Assembly: GCF_020194175.1 (NCBI RefSeq)
Contig: NZ_JADYVX010000032.1
Span: 1 to 64,000 of the forward strand
From: Bradyrhizobium sp. BRP22
GTDB taxonomy: Bacteria > Pseudomonadota > Alphaproteobacteria > Rhizobiales > Xanthobacteraceae
Direction: 5' to 3'
Length of the DNA stretch: 64,000 nt
Shown piece after piece: positions 38,501-46,790 of this stretch (position 1 is the first letter of the stretch; every line of letters starts with the position of its first letter). The position numbers and the translations under genes were made by a program. The notes under the pieces were generated by a model. That model saw only the letters and a list, made by a program, of their open reading frames with translations, did not search any database and was not told the origin of the DNA.

Positions 38501-39388
38501 TTACTCCGCGGCCGTCTGGAACGGACCGAGGTCGCCGAGCGGGACTTCCGCCAGCGCCTCCGCCAAGGCTCCGAAATCGGCGACCACCTGCGCAAAGCGC
38601 GGTCCGCGCTCGCGCCGGCGCTCGTCCATGTAGACCGCGCGGTTGAACTCGAGCTGGACGGTGTGCAGGCCGCTCGCCGGATTGCCGTAATGCTCGGTGA
38701 TGAAGCCGCCGGCATAGGGCTTGTTGCGGCCGATCGAATAGCCGAGCCCGCTCATGACGTCTTCGACCACGTCAGGAAGCACCGGCGCGCAACTCGTGCC
38801 ATAGCGGTCGCCGATCACGATGTCGGGCCGCCGCGGCTCGTCCCGCGACACCCCGATGGACGGCATCGAGTGGCAGTCGACCACCACGACGGTTCCGAAC
38901 GCCTGGTGCGCCTTGTTGATCAGCCGGCGCAGCGCCCGGTGATAGGGCTTGTAGAGCGCCTCGATCCGCGACAGCGCCTCGTCGACATTGAGCCGCTCGC
39001 GATAGATCTCCTGCCCGTCGCCGACAACGCGCGGGATCGTGCCAAGCCCGCCGGCGACCCGCATCGAGCGCGTATTGGCAAAGCTTGGAAGCCGGCCGGT
39101 GAACATGCGCGGATCGAGCTCATAGGGTTCGCGGTTCACGTCGACATAGGAGCGCGGGAAATGCACCCGCACCACCGGGAAGCCGCGCGCGCTCAAGCCT
39201 TCGATCAACTCGTCCATGAACGAGTCTTCCGAGCGCCTGAGTGCAGCCAGGTCGATCCTGGAGGCGCTCAGGAATTCGGCCGGATAGACCGAGCCCGAAT
39301 GCGGCGAGTTGAAGATGATCGGCGCCCGCCAATTAACGGGCTCGACGATCTCGAACGGAGGCGACAATTCACCGTCAGGCGTGCTCAT
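38501..39388 (-). CDS. N-formylglutamate amidohydrolase family protein
   Basis: A 295-aa zinc hydrolase of the FGase family. IIFNSPHSGSVYP (metal-site His), EDSFMDELIEGL, VHFPRSYVDVNREPYELD and VVVVDCHSMPS are all typical. It should release glutamate from N-formylglutamate (the last step of one histidine-degradation branch) or act on a related N-formyl amino acid. Start ATG 39388 gives MSTPDGE; in-frame sequence upstream is leader. No hut genes are adjacent. Confidence 0.88.
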   Translation of the reverse strand: MSTPDGELSPPFEIVEPVNWRAPIIFNSPHSGSVYPAEFLSASRIDLAALRRSEDSFMDELIEGLSARGFPVVRVHFPRSYVDVNREPYELDPRMFTGRLPSFANTRSMRVAGGLGTIPRVVGDGQEIYRERLNVDEALSRIEALYKPYHRALRRLINKAHQAFGTVVVVDCHSMPSIGVSRDEPRRPDIVIGDRYGTSCAPVLPDVVEDVMSGLGYSIGRNKPYAGGFITEHYGNPASGLHTVQLEFNRAVYMDERRRERGPRFAQVVADFGALAEALAEVPLGDLGPFQTAAE

Positions 39389-39696
39389 CGTCCGGCGCCG
39401 TCCCTTCAAGTCCGCTGGGGCTTCCAGCACGATTCTGCCGGAAAAACGGAGGTTTTATGTGCGAGCATTGTCGGTAATCACAACCCTTCTGCCAAGCGAA
39501 AAAAATCGTGAGGTGGACTGGAATGTCTCTTAAGAACAGGAACGCTCGACCAGATTGATTCGCGCGGTGTTCCGGTCCACAGCTAACTAACCATCCCGCC
39601 GGCGGTGTCGGGTCAACTTTCACTCGAAATTTACCGTCTATCGGGCTTAGTGTGTGAACCGATGCTCCCAAACCGGGATTCGACGAAATCAACGCC
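39389..39696. other. Intergenic region upstream of cpdR
   Basis: About 308 bp without a gene. A stretch around 39520-39600 contains TTAAG, TAACTAACC and TTCCGGTCC, but I find no full CtrA site (TTAA-N7-TTAA). It probably holds the cpdR promoter. Confidence 0.35.
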
Positions 39697-40056
39697 ATGC
39701 CCAAAATTCTCCTCGCCGAAGACGACAACGACATGCGCCGCTTCCTGGTCAAGGCGCTCGAAAACGCCGGATTCCAGGTCTCCCCGCATGACAACGGCAT
39801 GTCGGCCTATCAGCGGCTGCGCGAGGAGCCGTTCGAGATGCTGCTCACCGACATCGTGATGCCGGAGATGGACGGTATCGAGCTCGCCCGCCGCGCCTCG
39901 GAACTCGACCCCGACATCAAGATCATGTTCATCACGGGCTTTGCCGCCGTCGCCCTGAACTCCGATTCGGAGGCGCCGAAGAACGCCAAGGTGCTGGCCA
40001 AGCCGGTTCACCTGCGCGAATTGGTCAGCGAAGTGAACAAGATGCTGGCGGCCTGA
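39697..40056 (+). CDS. cpdR: Response regulator CpdR
   Basis: A 119-aa single REC domain. The acidic pocket is AEDD (7-10), phospho-Asp52 is in LLTDIVMPEMDG, and the conserved Thr/Lys are in FITGFAA and VLAKPVH. There is no output domain. It matches CpdR, which, when unphosphorylated, delivers ClpXP substrates such as CtrA for cell-cycle-dependent proteolysis. The kinase chain (CckA-ChpT) is not in this window. Its tRNA-Val neighbour lies 103 bp downstream. Confidence 0.95.
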   Translation: MPKILLAEDDNDMRRFLVKALENAGFQVSPHDNGMSAYQRLREEPFEMLLTDIVMPEMDGIELARRASELDPDIKIMFITGFAAVALNSDSEAPKNAKVLAKPVHLRELVSEVNKMLAA

Positions 40057-40109
40057 TCCGCGGCCAGGATTCCGCTCCAAGTGTTCCTGCAAGTATCGTG
40101 TAAGCATCC

Positions 40110-40137
40110 TTGCCTGCCCGCCTGGGGTCCGTTATAG
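40110..40137 (+). promoter_or_regulatory. Sigma70-type promoter of tRNA-Val
   Basis: TTGCCT (40110-40115), 16 bp, TTATAG (40132-40137), ending 22 bp before the tRNA. The spacer contains GC-rich CCCGCCTGGGG. The fit to the housekeeping consensus is good at -35 and partial at -10. Confidence 0.5.
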
Positions 40138-40159
40138 GGACCCGACCCAGCCGATTTTC

Positions 40160-40234
40160 GGGCGCGTAGCTCAGCGGGAGAGCACTACCTTGACATGGTA
40201 GGGGTCACAGGTTCGATCCCTGTCGCGCCCACCA
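40160..40234 (+). tRNA. tRNA-Val(GAC)
   Basis: The acceptor stem GGGCGCG/CGCGCCC closes the cloverleaf. The D-arm is AGCUCAGCGGGAGAGC, and the anticodon stem is ACUACC...GGUAGG with anticodon GAC at 40192-40194. The T-arm is ACAGGUUCGAUCCCUGU. The discriminator A and an encoded CCA follow (40231-40234). Confidence 0.96.
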
Positions 40235-40420
40235 GCCTTCGCTCGCGAAGCGAAAGAAGGCTGCCGCGCCGAAGCCCAACGGGCGCAGGCGGGCCTGTAT
40301 CCGCGAGCTACGGCTAGGCAAGCCAGATCCTTCGCTCGCGAAGCGAGAGAAGGCTGCCGCGCCGAAGCCAACGGGCGCAGGCGAGCCTGTGTCCGCGAGC
40401 TACGGCTAGGCAAGCCACTT
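40235..40420. repeat. Tandem 93-bp direct repeat behind tRNA-Val
   Basis: Copy 1 starts at 40236 and copy 2 at 40329, both with CCTTCGCTCGCGAAGCGA. They are near-identical through GGCTGCCGCGCCGAAGCC, ACGGGCGCAGGCG, CCGCGAGCTACGGCTAGGCAA. Each unit opens with a hairpin (CCTTC...GAAGG). The downstream 40421-40530 region (TTCGTTCCTTGAGG ... TTGAACGAAGTGAA) looks like a further repeat fragment. Confidence 0.85.
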
Positions 40421-40570
40421 CTTCGTTCCTTGAGGGCTACGCGTGGCGCAGCCATGCGGAGCAGGCCAGGGCGGGGCGTGTCCGGCGTAGCTTGAACGAA
40501 GTGAAAGCGAAAACGGACTGCCGCGCCGACGGACCGGGTTTCTGATTCAAATGTCAAACAGCTTCTCCGC

Positions 40571-40710
40571 TGTCATCGTCCGGCTTGACCGGACGATCCA
40601 GTAACCACAGGCGGTGGCGCTTGAGCCGAGAGGCCGCCGGGTACTGGATGCCCCGCCGGAGCCTGTCATCGGGCGGCGCGTACGCGCCGACCCGTTGGCG
40701 GGGCATGACG
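40571..40710. repeat. Fold-back intergenic repeat
   Basis: TGTCATCGTCCGG with GACCGGACGATCCAGTA at the left and TACTGGATGCCCCGCC with GGCGGGGCATGACGG at the right. It can fold on itself at two levels. It belongs to the common Bradyrhizobium repeat with a 'CCAGTA ... TACTGGAT' middle. No gene. Confidence 0.7.
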
Positions 40711-40730
40711 GTGGAGTGGATGTGAGTTCG

Positions 40731-40900
40731 CGTTCTCGCGGCGCATTGCGTCCGAGGTTTGCATCTCGTTTCACCCTCTCATCGAAGTGAGGGCGCAGGG
40801 AAAGCCGGGTGCCGGTTGCACCCGTGGGCCCCGTGCAACAAAAAGCACGGGGGTAGGACCACAGGTCAACCGAGGCAACTCCGGCTTTCCCTGCGCGATG
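40731..40900. repeat. Dispersed repeat A, copy 2 (inverted relative to 1-172)
   Basis: The core 40793-40896 is the near-exact reverse complement of 5-108, with the same terminal inverted repeats. The match extends on the left through GTTCTCGCGGCGCATTGCG. The 40901-41100 stretch after it has no recognisable gene. Confidence 0.88.
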
Positions 40901-41159
40901 GTTTACGGCTTACTTCGCGCTCTTCCCGGTGACCGGGCTTTCTTGCCACCGTCGCCCGCAGATTATCTCCGCGAACTTAGCGCCAGCGTCGGGGCGCCAG
41001 AACCACACGACTTCGCCGTCCGCTGATAGCCGCGTTCGTCGTTCGCAGCACCCGCGTCCACCGCATCTCACCGCAACGTTCGTGACGATCGCGAGCCGCC
41101 CCTCATTTGGGTGAGACGCGCGGAGTTAAATCACTGATTTGCCCGACGACGGAAGCAAA

Positions 41160-41276
41160 ATGTTTTTTGCGCGAGCAGTGGACAGGGCAAATCACGTTGG
41201 AATCGCAGCAATAATTGGCCTGATCGCGCAGCCGATGCTGGTCGCCATGGTGAAGGGCGCTCATCCTAGAGCATGA
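41160..41276 (+). CDS. Possible 38-aa hydrophobic peptide
   Basis: ATG at 41160 with GGAAG 4 bp upstream. The peptide has a basic N-terminus and a hydrophobic stretch (VGIAAIIGLIAQPMLVAMV, residues 13-31), ending HPRA. The stop falls inside the dispersed repeat that starts at 41268. The start lies between inverted arms GATTTGCCC (41136-41144) and GGGCAAATC (41185-41193). The whole frame may therefore be repeat-derived and untranslated. Confidence 0.25.
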   Translation: MFFARAVDRANHVGIAAIIGLIAQPMLVAMVKGAHPRA

Positions 41277-41370
41277 TCCGGAAAAGTGGAGACCGGTTTT
41301 CCGAAAAGATCATGCTCAAACAAAGAGCTAGAGCGGGATGACGATTCGAAGAAAAGTCATTACGCTCTAG
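41268..41370. repeat. Dispersed 'GAGCATGATC' repeat
   Basis: AGAGCATGATCCGGAAAAG with its complement CCGAAAAGATCATGCTC flanks TGGAGACCGGTTTT. It is followed by GAGCTAGAGCGGGATGA and TCATTACGCTCTAG. This is a widespread intergenic palindrome of Bradyrhizobium and relatives. It ends 13 bp before the PilZ-like gene's stop. Confidence 0.85.
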
Positions 41371-41382
41371 ATACGCGGACGG

Positions 41383-41673
41383 TCACGCCGGTGTTGATAG
41401 GAGCTCGAGCTCGCTGTGGAGATAGCCTGCAGGAAACACCACGCCACATTCGTAGCCCCGCCTCCAGACGACATGGCAGTGCGTGCTCGATTTGAAGCCG
41501 TCGAACGACATCAGGAAGTCGTTGGCGAAGAAGTGAAATGAATTCGAATACAGACCAGCACCGCGCATATGAAGATTTCTGACAAGGCAGGGATGGACTC
41601 CCGAAATGCCGCTGAAGGAAAGCAATGCGAGTTGGTTCAACTGAATACGTTCTAGCGCACGACGTTCGATCAT
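41383..41673 (-). CDS. PilZ-like domain protein
   Basis: A 96-aa protein beginning MIERRALERIQL, with GGAGCG upstream. A PilZ-type pattern is visible: basic RRALERIQL at the start and LVRNLHMRGAGLYS, resembling the PilZ (D/N)xSxxG block but with His for Ser. A hydrophobic beta pattern follows. It would bind cyclic di-GMP if the motif is intact, but the changed residue makes that unsure. An extension to 42054 on this strand is unsupported (low-complexity, Arg-rich). There are no neighbours in an operon. Confidence 0.55.
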   Translation of the reverse strand: MIERRALERIQLNQLALLSFSGISGVHPCLVRNLHMRGAGLYSNSFHFFANDFLMSFDGFKSSTHCHVVWRRGYECGVVFPAGYLHSELELLSTPA

Positions 41674-42414
41674 GATCGGACGCTCCAATTGATAAAATAT
41701 CCGCAAGTGAAGTCCGGGAGCGCTGCAACTTTCCATCAGTGCGGCTGTCCTAACGCGGACGCGGGTGTTCCTATGGTTAACGGTCGGCGCGAAGAACGCG
41801 CGAGCGCGGTGGCACAAACCGCACATCCGCGCGACATCTGCCTCTTTCTGACGTCGTTGTGGCACAAAGCGCACTGACGCTAGCGTAACGGTTGTGCTTA
41901 TTTGCGATGCCACTTCTCGCCGATCACACCCCGAGCGCCATAGCCCCCGTGGTCGGCCGGGAGAGCCAAGACGGCCCCGGCGCGATCCCGACGGCTCGCG
42001 CTGGGGCAGTCCGGTCGATCCTGCGTGACTGCAATGGCGACCTTGGCGCCTCACCTCTTGTTTGAGTGAGGACGCTCACAGCGATGGATTGCCACCTGCA
42101 CCGCAGGTCCATCTTGCATAACGGCAGGTCTCGGTTTCGGGGTACCAGTCCGTTTTAGAGACATGTCACAAATCCTATATAGAGATAGCCACTGTGCCTT
42201 GGCTGAGGGGCTCGGCACGCCCCGAAATGTTGTGACTGCCTTCTCCTGAGATGTCTGTAGCGTCATTCGATACGTGGTCCATCCAGGGCGCTCTGGTCGC
42301 TGGCATCAGCGATATCGCGTGCTTGACCAAGCCGTGTGTGGCCTGCGCGTTTGTCGCAGTTGCATGCATCGCTATCCCAAACCTCATGCCTGTCACCGCG
42401 AAAGCGCCCGCCAC
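41674..42414. other. 741-bp intergenic region with a 16-bp direct repeat
   Basis: No supported gene; the short frames here are Arg-rich and have no start signals. GTGGCACAAACCGCAC (41809-41824) and GTGGCACAAAGCGCAC (41859-41874) are exactly 50 bp apart. The spacing is wrong by one base for an RpoN -24/-12 site. The stretch probably contains the promoters of the divergent PilZ-like and TonB-like genes. Confidence 0.4.
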
Positions 42415-43149
42415 ATGAGGATCGACGGTTCAGATGGCTCGATTCCCGCAAGCGAGACGTCCAGCATACAGGCCGCGCTCGCTGCCGGAGATCCCTCGGC
42501 GTGGTCCAACGCGGAATTGGCGCGTCTCGTCCTTATCCCGGCGCTGGTCGCACTGTTGTTTGCCGGCGGGGTCTATTGGATCAAGGTTCAGCAGCCGACC
42601 GCATCATCTGCCGATCAAGGTCCGCCATCGACGATACAGGTGCGCTTGATTCCGCAACGCGAGCAGACACCGATCCCGATCGATACGACTTCGCAAGCAA
42701 CGACGGCGAATGCCGCCCATTTGAATCCCGAAGCCGAACAGCCGGATGGTCAGGCGAAGGATGAGGTCGCGATCAAATCGCCCGACCAGGCATCCCTGCC
42801 GCCTGCCGAAGCCAGCATCCCCAGCATCTCACGGCCTTCGACCGTGACGAACGTGGTGCCAAACAATGCCTTGTTGAAGTTTCAACAAAGCCTCCTCAAG
42901 CACATCGCAAGATTTCAGCGATATCCCGCGGCGGCCCACAACAAACTTCAAGGCACGGTCGACACGTTCTTCTCGATCGACCGGAAAGGTCGCCTCCTGG
43001 GCGTTTGGGTGAAAACAAGCTCCGGCCAGATCCTGCTCGATACCGAGGCGATCGAGACCATCAAGAGGGCGCAACCGCTTCCATCCATCCCGGCCGACCT
43101 TCCGGATCGCCTCAACGTTCAGATCCAACTCGCCTTCGACCCGTCCTGA
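42415..43149 (+). CDS. TonB-like energy transducer
   Basis: A 244-aa protein. The N-terminal membrane helix is at about 35-57 (ARLVLIPALVALLFAGGVYW), followed by a Pro/Gln/Asp-rich spacer (about 60-150). The C-terminal TonB fold is at about 155-244 (FQRYPAAAHNKLQGTVDTFFSID, GVWVKTSSGQILLDTEAIETI, LPSIPADLPD). No ExbB/ExbD or TonB-dependent receptor is nearby, so its partner is unknown. ATG 42415 is chosen because it precedes the helix closely; in-frame sequence upstream is weak. It may be an orphan TonB paralogue. Confidence 0.85.
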   Translation: MRIDGSDGSIPASETSSIQAALAAGDPSAWSNAELARLVLIPALVALLFAGGVYWIKVQQPTASSADQGPPSTIQVRLIPQREQTPIPIDTTSQATTANAAHLNPEAEQPDGQAKDEVAIKSPDQASLPPAEASIPSISRPSTVTNVVPNNALLKFQQSLLKHIARFQRYPAAAHNKLQGTVDTFFSIDRKGRLLGVWVKTSSGQILLDTEAIETIKRAQPLPSIPADLPDRLNVQIQLAFDPS

Positions 43150-43482
43150 GCCGTTTTCCGTAACGGACCTATGATCTGCTGCGAGGCCCACGCGGGTTTT
43201 GAAATGGTCTGCTTATCGGGGCAGAGCGGAAGTGATTGGCTGGCTTCCAGAACTGCGCGTTTGACCCTGAGCGGACATGGCTCCGAGTTGAAGCGGCATT
43301 TGACCCTAATTAGGCATTGGCCAGCTGCGGGCCACGCCTTCAATGGCGAGTAGGAACGGCGTAGCAATGACCCTGGAACCAGGAGCGGTATCGTGCGTTA
43401 CCGCGCTGCTTTTGAAGTGCACGCATCTGGGATGCATTTGCTTGGGCGACGTCACCGTGAGATGCCGGCGAGGGAAGCGCTA
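43150..43482. other. 333-bp intergenic region
   Basis: Contains a degenerate copy of a dispersed motif (GCGCGTTTGACCCTGAGCGGACATGG, 43255-43280, split here only for naming) and a second TTTGACCC at 43299. No gene is supported. It likely carries the promoter of the response-regulator gene. Confidence 0.35.
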
Positions 43483-45630
43483 ATGCGTCGGATCCGACTG
43501 GTGATAGCAGATCGACGCCCAGTCGTTCTGCAGGGTTTTGCGTCGCTGTTTGCGGCGGAGTCCGACTTCGAGGTCGTTGCTTCCTGTCTCGATGGAGCCA
43601 GCTGCCTCGAAGCAGTTCGGACTCTAGCACCCGACGTTGTACTTGTAGATGACGGATTTTCTGACGTGACGGCATCTGAAATGCTCGCCGTTGCCAATGC
43701 CGAAAACCTTCCTACCCGGCTTGTCTTCTACACGGCATCCGTCGCACGTGGCGACCTCGCCGCCGCAATCGCGGCCGGTGCTTGCAACGCGATTTCGATG
43801 CGCGCGAAGCCCGAAACCGTGCTGCAGTCCCTGAGGCTAGTGGCGCCACGGCCCGACCGGGGCCCGGCAGAAAATGGGGCGTTTGGTGAAGATGTGCTGG
43901 CAGTCTTGACGGTCGAAGAGCGCAAGATCATGCGTCTGGTCGCCTACGGCTTGTCGAATAAAGAGATTGCGCGCCAACTCGATGTCCCCCCTGGCACCAT
44001 CAAGGCGGACCTCGATCGCATATTTCAGAAGCTTCAGATCAACAATCGGAGGCAGCTCGCAGCGCTCGCCCTATCGCGCCTTTCCAGCGGAATCGGCGCG
44101 CTTGCAGCCCTGATTTTCGCAGCGCTAGACGACGTTCACGCCGCGCATCCGAACGCATTCGGCCATACGTTCACCGATACTTTCACGGTAATGGCCGCAG
44201 ACGGCACCGCCGAGGTCGGAACCATCGTCATCAATCCCAAAAAATCTGCCGGTGCTTCGAGCACCACGGCTAGAACCATGAGCAAAGCCGGCCGAGCTGA
44301 GAATTCCGCAGCGGGCACGCCGACACCGACCGGCAAACTCGTCGATTCCAGCGCCGATATTACTGCCAGAACGATGTGGGCGGCACCCAACTCTCCAAGG
44401 CCGAGCTCGGGCAGCTATGGCGCTTTCATGATGGCGGCGGCCGCAGTCTTGATTTACGAGCTCGACGTCATCTGCAGCCCCGCGCAAGCGTTCGATCTTG
44501 CCAAGAACCTAACCGATGTCTTCGGGTCAGCTACCGCAAACGGCACCAAGGAATTGGTAACCCTCAATCGCCCCAGCAGCGCCGATACGAACCTCGATGG
44601 TTTCGACAACCTGGCCTGGCAAAATCCCGGAATATACGATCGGTCATTCGCCTTCGAAACTTCCCGAAGCAATAGCATCGCTGTAAACGGCGATGAATCT
44701 CAGATCGTCGGTGCAGAAGCAAGGGAGGATAGCGGCAGCCGCCACGGCAAAGATAGCTCGCTTCACGCAAAATCAGATGATGCGATTGATCGCAGTGACA
44801 CGATCTACGAAGGTTCCGCGCCTGTCAACGTCCGCGCCGGGGACGCTACCGATCACGGCGGTTTCGGCGAGTCCGCAACCGATGCGTCGCAGCATGCCGT
44901 GCATGGCACAACACCGCCAGGTGCGGGGGACGATTCCAATCGTGGTCAATCGCAGCGCGGTCTGCACGCTTCTGAAAATGGCTCCGCAGCCGCTAAGCAG
45001 CAAGCCAAACATGACGCACATGCCAAGCATGACGCACCGAGAGAGGATTCCAATCATGGGCAATCGAATCGCGATTTGCACGCTTCTGAAGGCGGCTCCG
45101 CAGCCGCCAAGCAGCATGCCAAGCATGACGCACCGGGAGACGATTCCAATCATGGGCAATCGAACCGCGATTTGCACGCTTCTGAAGACGGCTCCGTAGC
45201 TGCCGAGCAGCACGCCAAGCATGGCGCGTCACCACTGAACGTTACCAATCCCGGCCAATCGCAGCGTGATTTGCACACGGCGCCGGTAAACGCCTCCAAC
45301 AACCCGCATTCGGAATCGATCCAGAACGGTGGAGGCAAGAACCAGGTTTCTATCGATGACGCCGGGCACGCAGAAACGGCAGCTGCCCCAGAGCTCGGAG
45401 ATTCGTTTCATTTCAAGAATGAGATGGCAGCTTCCAAAGCTTCAGATATCTTTGAAGTACATGTGCGCCACGAACCGGATTCGATAACACTTAGCCAGCA
45501 CGCCGCCGGACACGATGGACCGGCGCCGATCCAGGATGCGGCCCTGATTGATATTTCACTCGCGCAGGAAAACGCCATTGATGACGCAAGAGGAGCCGAG
45601 CACCATTTTACGCACGATCTAATTGTGTAG
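43483..45630 (+). CDS. REC/LuxR-type regulator with long repetitive C-terminal tail
   Basis: About 715 aa. A receiver-like domain at 1-120 begins RRIRLVIADRRPVVLQGF; the usual acidic pair is replaced by DRR, and the acceptor Asp would be in VVLVDDGF. A LuxR HTH follows at about 145-205 (LTVEERKIMRLVAYGLSNKE, then IARQLDVPPGTIKADLDRIF). Two hydrophobic stretches follow (near 215 and 325). The rest, about 380 residues, is polar low complexity with a 32-aa repeat (GQSNRDLHASEGGSAAAKQH). ATG 43483 with GAGGG upstream is preferred over 43462 and GTG 43393. This is an odd fusion; the function of the tail is unknown. Confidence 0.7.
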   Translation: MRRIRLVIADRRPVVLQGFASLFAAESDFEVVASCLDGASCLEAVRTLAPDVVLVDDGFSDVTASEMLAVANAENLPTRLVFYTASVARGDLAAAIAAGACNAISMRAKPETVLQSLRLVAPRPDRGPAENGAFGEDVLAVLTVEERKIMRLVAYGLSNKEIARQLDVPPGTIKADLDRIFQKLQINNRRQLAALALSRLSSGIGALAALIFAALDDVHAAHPNAFGHTFTDTFTVMAADGTAEVGTIVINPKKSAGASSTTARTMSKAGRAENSAAGTPTPTGKLVDSSADITARTMWAAPNSPRPSSGSYGAFMMAAAAVLIYELDVICSPAQAFDLAKNLTDVFGSATANGTKELVTLNRPSSADTNLDGFDNLAWQNPGIYDRSFAFETSRSNSIAVNGDESQIVGAEAREDSGSRHGKDSSLHAKSDDAIDRSDTIYEGSAPVNVRAGDATDHGGFGESATDASQHAVHGTTPPGAGDDSNRGQSQRGLHASENGSAAAKQQAKHDAHAKHDAPREDSNHGQSNRDLHASEGGSAAAKQHAKHDAPGDDSNHGQSNRDLHASEDGSVAAEQHAKHGASPLNVTNPGQSQRDLHTAPVNASNNPHSESIQNGGGKNQVSIDDAGHAETAAAPELGDSFHFKNEMAASKASDIFEVHVRHEPDSITLSQHAAGHDGPAPIQDAALIDISLAQENAIDDARGAEHHFTHDLIV
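44932..45333 (+). repeat. 96-bp coding tandem repeat inside the regulator gene
   Basis: Units begin GATTCCAATC at 44932, 45046 and 45142, and a degenerate fourth (AACGTTACCAATCC) at 45238. Spacing is 114, 96 and 96 bp; the extra 18 bp in the first is an internal six-residue duplication (HDAHAK). Each unit encodes DSNHGQSNRDLHASE and a following Ala/Lys/His-rich stretch. Confidence 0.85.
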
Positions 45631-45908
45631 CTGTCTTCTGGTCTTGCTGCTCGCGCCCCCGACGAGATGATCGAGTAGCAGGGCTCTATCCGCTCCTGGC
45701 CCATCACGACAACCCCGGTGCTTATCTACATGCCAGCGGCCAGTGGTAAACCGCCATTGACGAGGCGCTGCAAAATCGACGCGAATGACCCGAAGGGCCG
45801 ATAGCCATGGCCGCGCCAACACCGAGGGAATGGTTGTTCTTACGGCGATTCTGCACAGAGGAACCTGATTGGCAAAGCACAGCAGAAACTATAAGCTTCC
45901 GACGTTTC

Positions 45909-46103
45909 ATGGCAGCAGAGCGGCGCATGGACCTCTCAACAAAAAGGCGGGAGCTCGAAGTTAAGCTCGCGAGGTGTCGCGCACTCTCTGACGAGTTTCG
46001 AGGCCCAGAAACGCTCAAAAACATCAGCGAATTGGCCACCGAGATTGAAGCGGAAATCCAAGAGTTGGACGAGCGAGCGCGTCTCCGTCCTGCAAAATCT
46101 TAG
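45909..46103 (+). CDS. Small coiled-coil protein
   Basis: About 64 aa. From residue 7 it is an amphipathic helix rich in Lys, Arg, Glu and Leu (MDLSTKRRELEVKLARCRAL, ISELATEIEAEIQELDERAR). ATG 45909 or 45927 are both possible starts, and the in-frame region back to 45807 is less convincing. No Shine-Dalgarno stands out. Similar small helical proteins are common in Bradyrhizobium. Function unknown. The 45631-45908 gap holds a degenerate repeat at 45777-45802 and nothing else. Confidence 0.55.
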   Translation: MAAERRMDLSTKRRELEVKLARCRALSDEFRGPETLKNISELATEIEAEIQELDERARLRPAKS

Positions 46104-46399
46104 GGCCTCCCTCGAACCTCGGTGGCGTCCTGGCCTTCCATATCAAGCCGAAAAGTCCTCTATTGGCGCGTTCGTGAGCCCGTCGCATCACGGAATGGGT
46201 GAAGACTGGTGACGCTTTCGCTCCATACAAGCAACGTCGCCTCATGGCCCTTGGCGGCCGTTTGCGCGAGCGCAGGGACATGCCCGAAGTTGGCATTAGA
46301 CCGGAAGTCGCTGACTGAGACTCAAATCGGCGCTTTTGACCCGAAGGCGACATTGTACGTTTGTTGCGAGACTTATTCGCAGTGATACTGTGCGCATTC

Positions 46400-46756
46400 A
46401 TGGCACAGCTTCGGCTCACTCTGGTTCTCAATTCTGGGGCGCGCATCGGTCCCGGCAAAGCAGCGCTCCTTAAAAGCGTGCATTCGTGCGGCTCGATTTC
46501 GGCTGCGGCTCGCGAAATGGGCATGGACTACAAGCGCGCGTGGCATCTGATCGACAGCCTCAATCAGGCATTCAAGACCCCTGCCGTCGAACGCACCACT
46601 GGCGGCACCGGTGGGGGCGGTGCCGCACTGACACCTTTCGGGGAGGAACTGTTAGCCCGCTACCAAAAGTTGGAGGCGACAGCTCGCGAACTGGCGGCTT
46701 CTGACCTCAAAGCGCTGGAGCGGAACAGCTCGGGGAAGGCCGGTCCAAAGGTCTAA
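46400..46756 (+). CDS. ModE-type winged-helix regulator without molybdate domain
   Basis: A 118-aa protein equal to the N-terminal DNA-binding half of ModE: LTLVLNSGARIGPGKAALLK, SISAAAREMGMDYKRAWHLI and ALTPFGEELLARYQ. The C-terminal TOBE (molybdate-binding) repeats are absent. A palindrome resembling a Mo-box lies 34 bp after its stop, just before a TauE/SafE permease gene, so it may regulate that gene and sense its ligand some other way. The preceding gap (46104-46399) contains only a degenerate repeat near 46328. Confidence 0.85.
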   Translation: MAQLRLTLVLNSGARIGPGKAALLKSVHSCGSISAAAREMGMDYKRAWHLIDSLNQAFKTPAVERTTGGTGGGGAALTPFGEELLARYQKLEATARELAASDLKALERNSSGKAGPKV

Positions 46757-46790
46757 AAATGGCGTAGCCGAATGGCGTGATTTCGGGTAC

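Noticed and set aside
39389..39696. CtrA binding site upstream of cpdR
   Set aside because: Only TTAA-like half sites; no TTAA-N7-TTAA.
40160..40420. tRNA-Val as integration site of a genomic island to its right
   Set aside because: No integrase and no second copy of the tRNA 3' end found by eye within the window; only the repeat content suggests an accessory region.
40236..40420. CRISPR candidate behind tRNA-Val
   Set aside because: Two contiguous 93-bp tandem units with no variable spacers.
41809..41874. RpoN (-24/-12) promoters at the GTGGCAC repeats
   Set aside because: The GG-to-GC spacing is one base short of the RpoN consensus in both copies.
41674..42054. N-terminal extension of the PilZ-like protein to 42054
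   Set aside because: The added part is Arg/Ser-rich, carries no domain, and the ribosome site is at ATG 41673.
44932..45333. CRISPR-like spacing of the 96-bp repeats
   Set aside because: Units are contiguous and in frame within a protein gene; no short repeat-spacer pattern and no cas genes.
45807..45908. N-terminal extension of the small coiled-coil protein
   Set aside because: No ribosome site and the extension differs in character from the helical core; also close to a decayed repeat.
46024..46524. 166-codon minus-strand frame over the ModE-like gene start
   Set aside because: Overlaps a well-supported gene and repeat remnants; low-complexity Arg/Ser product.
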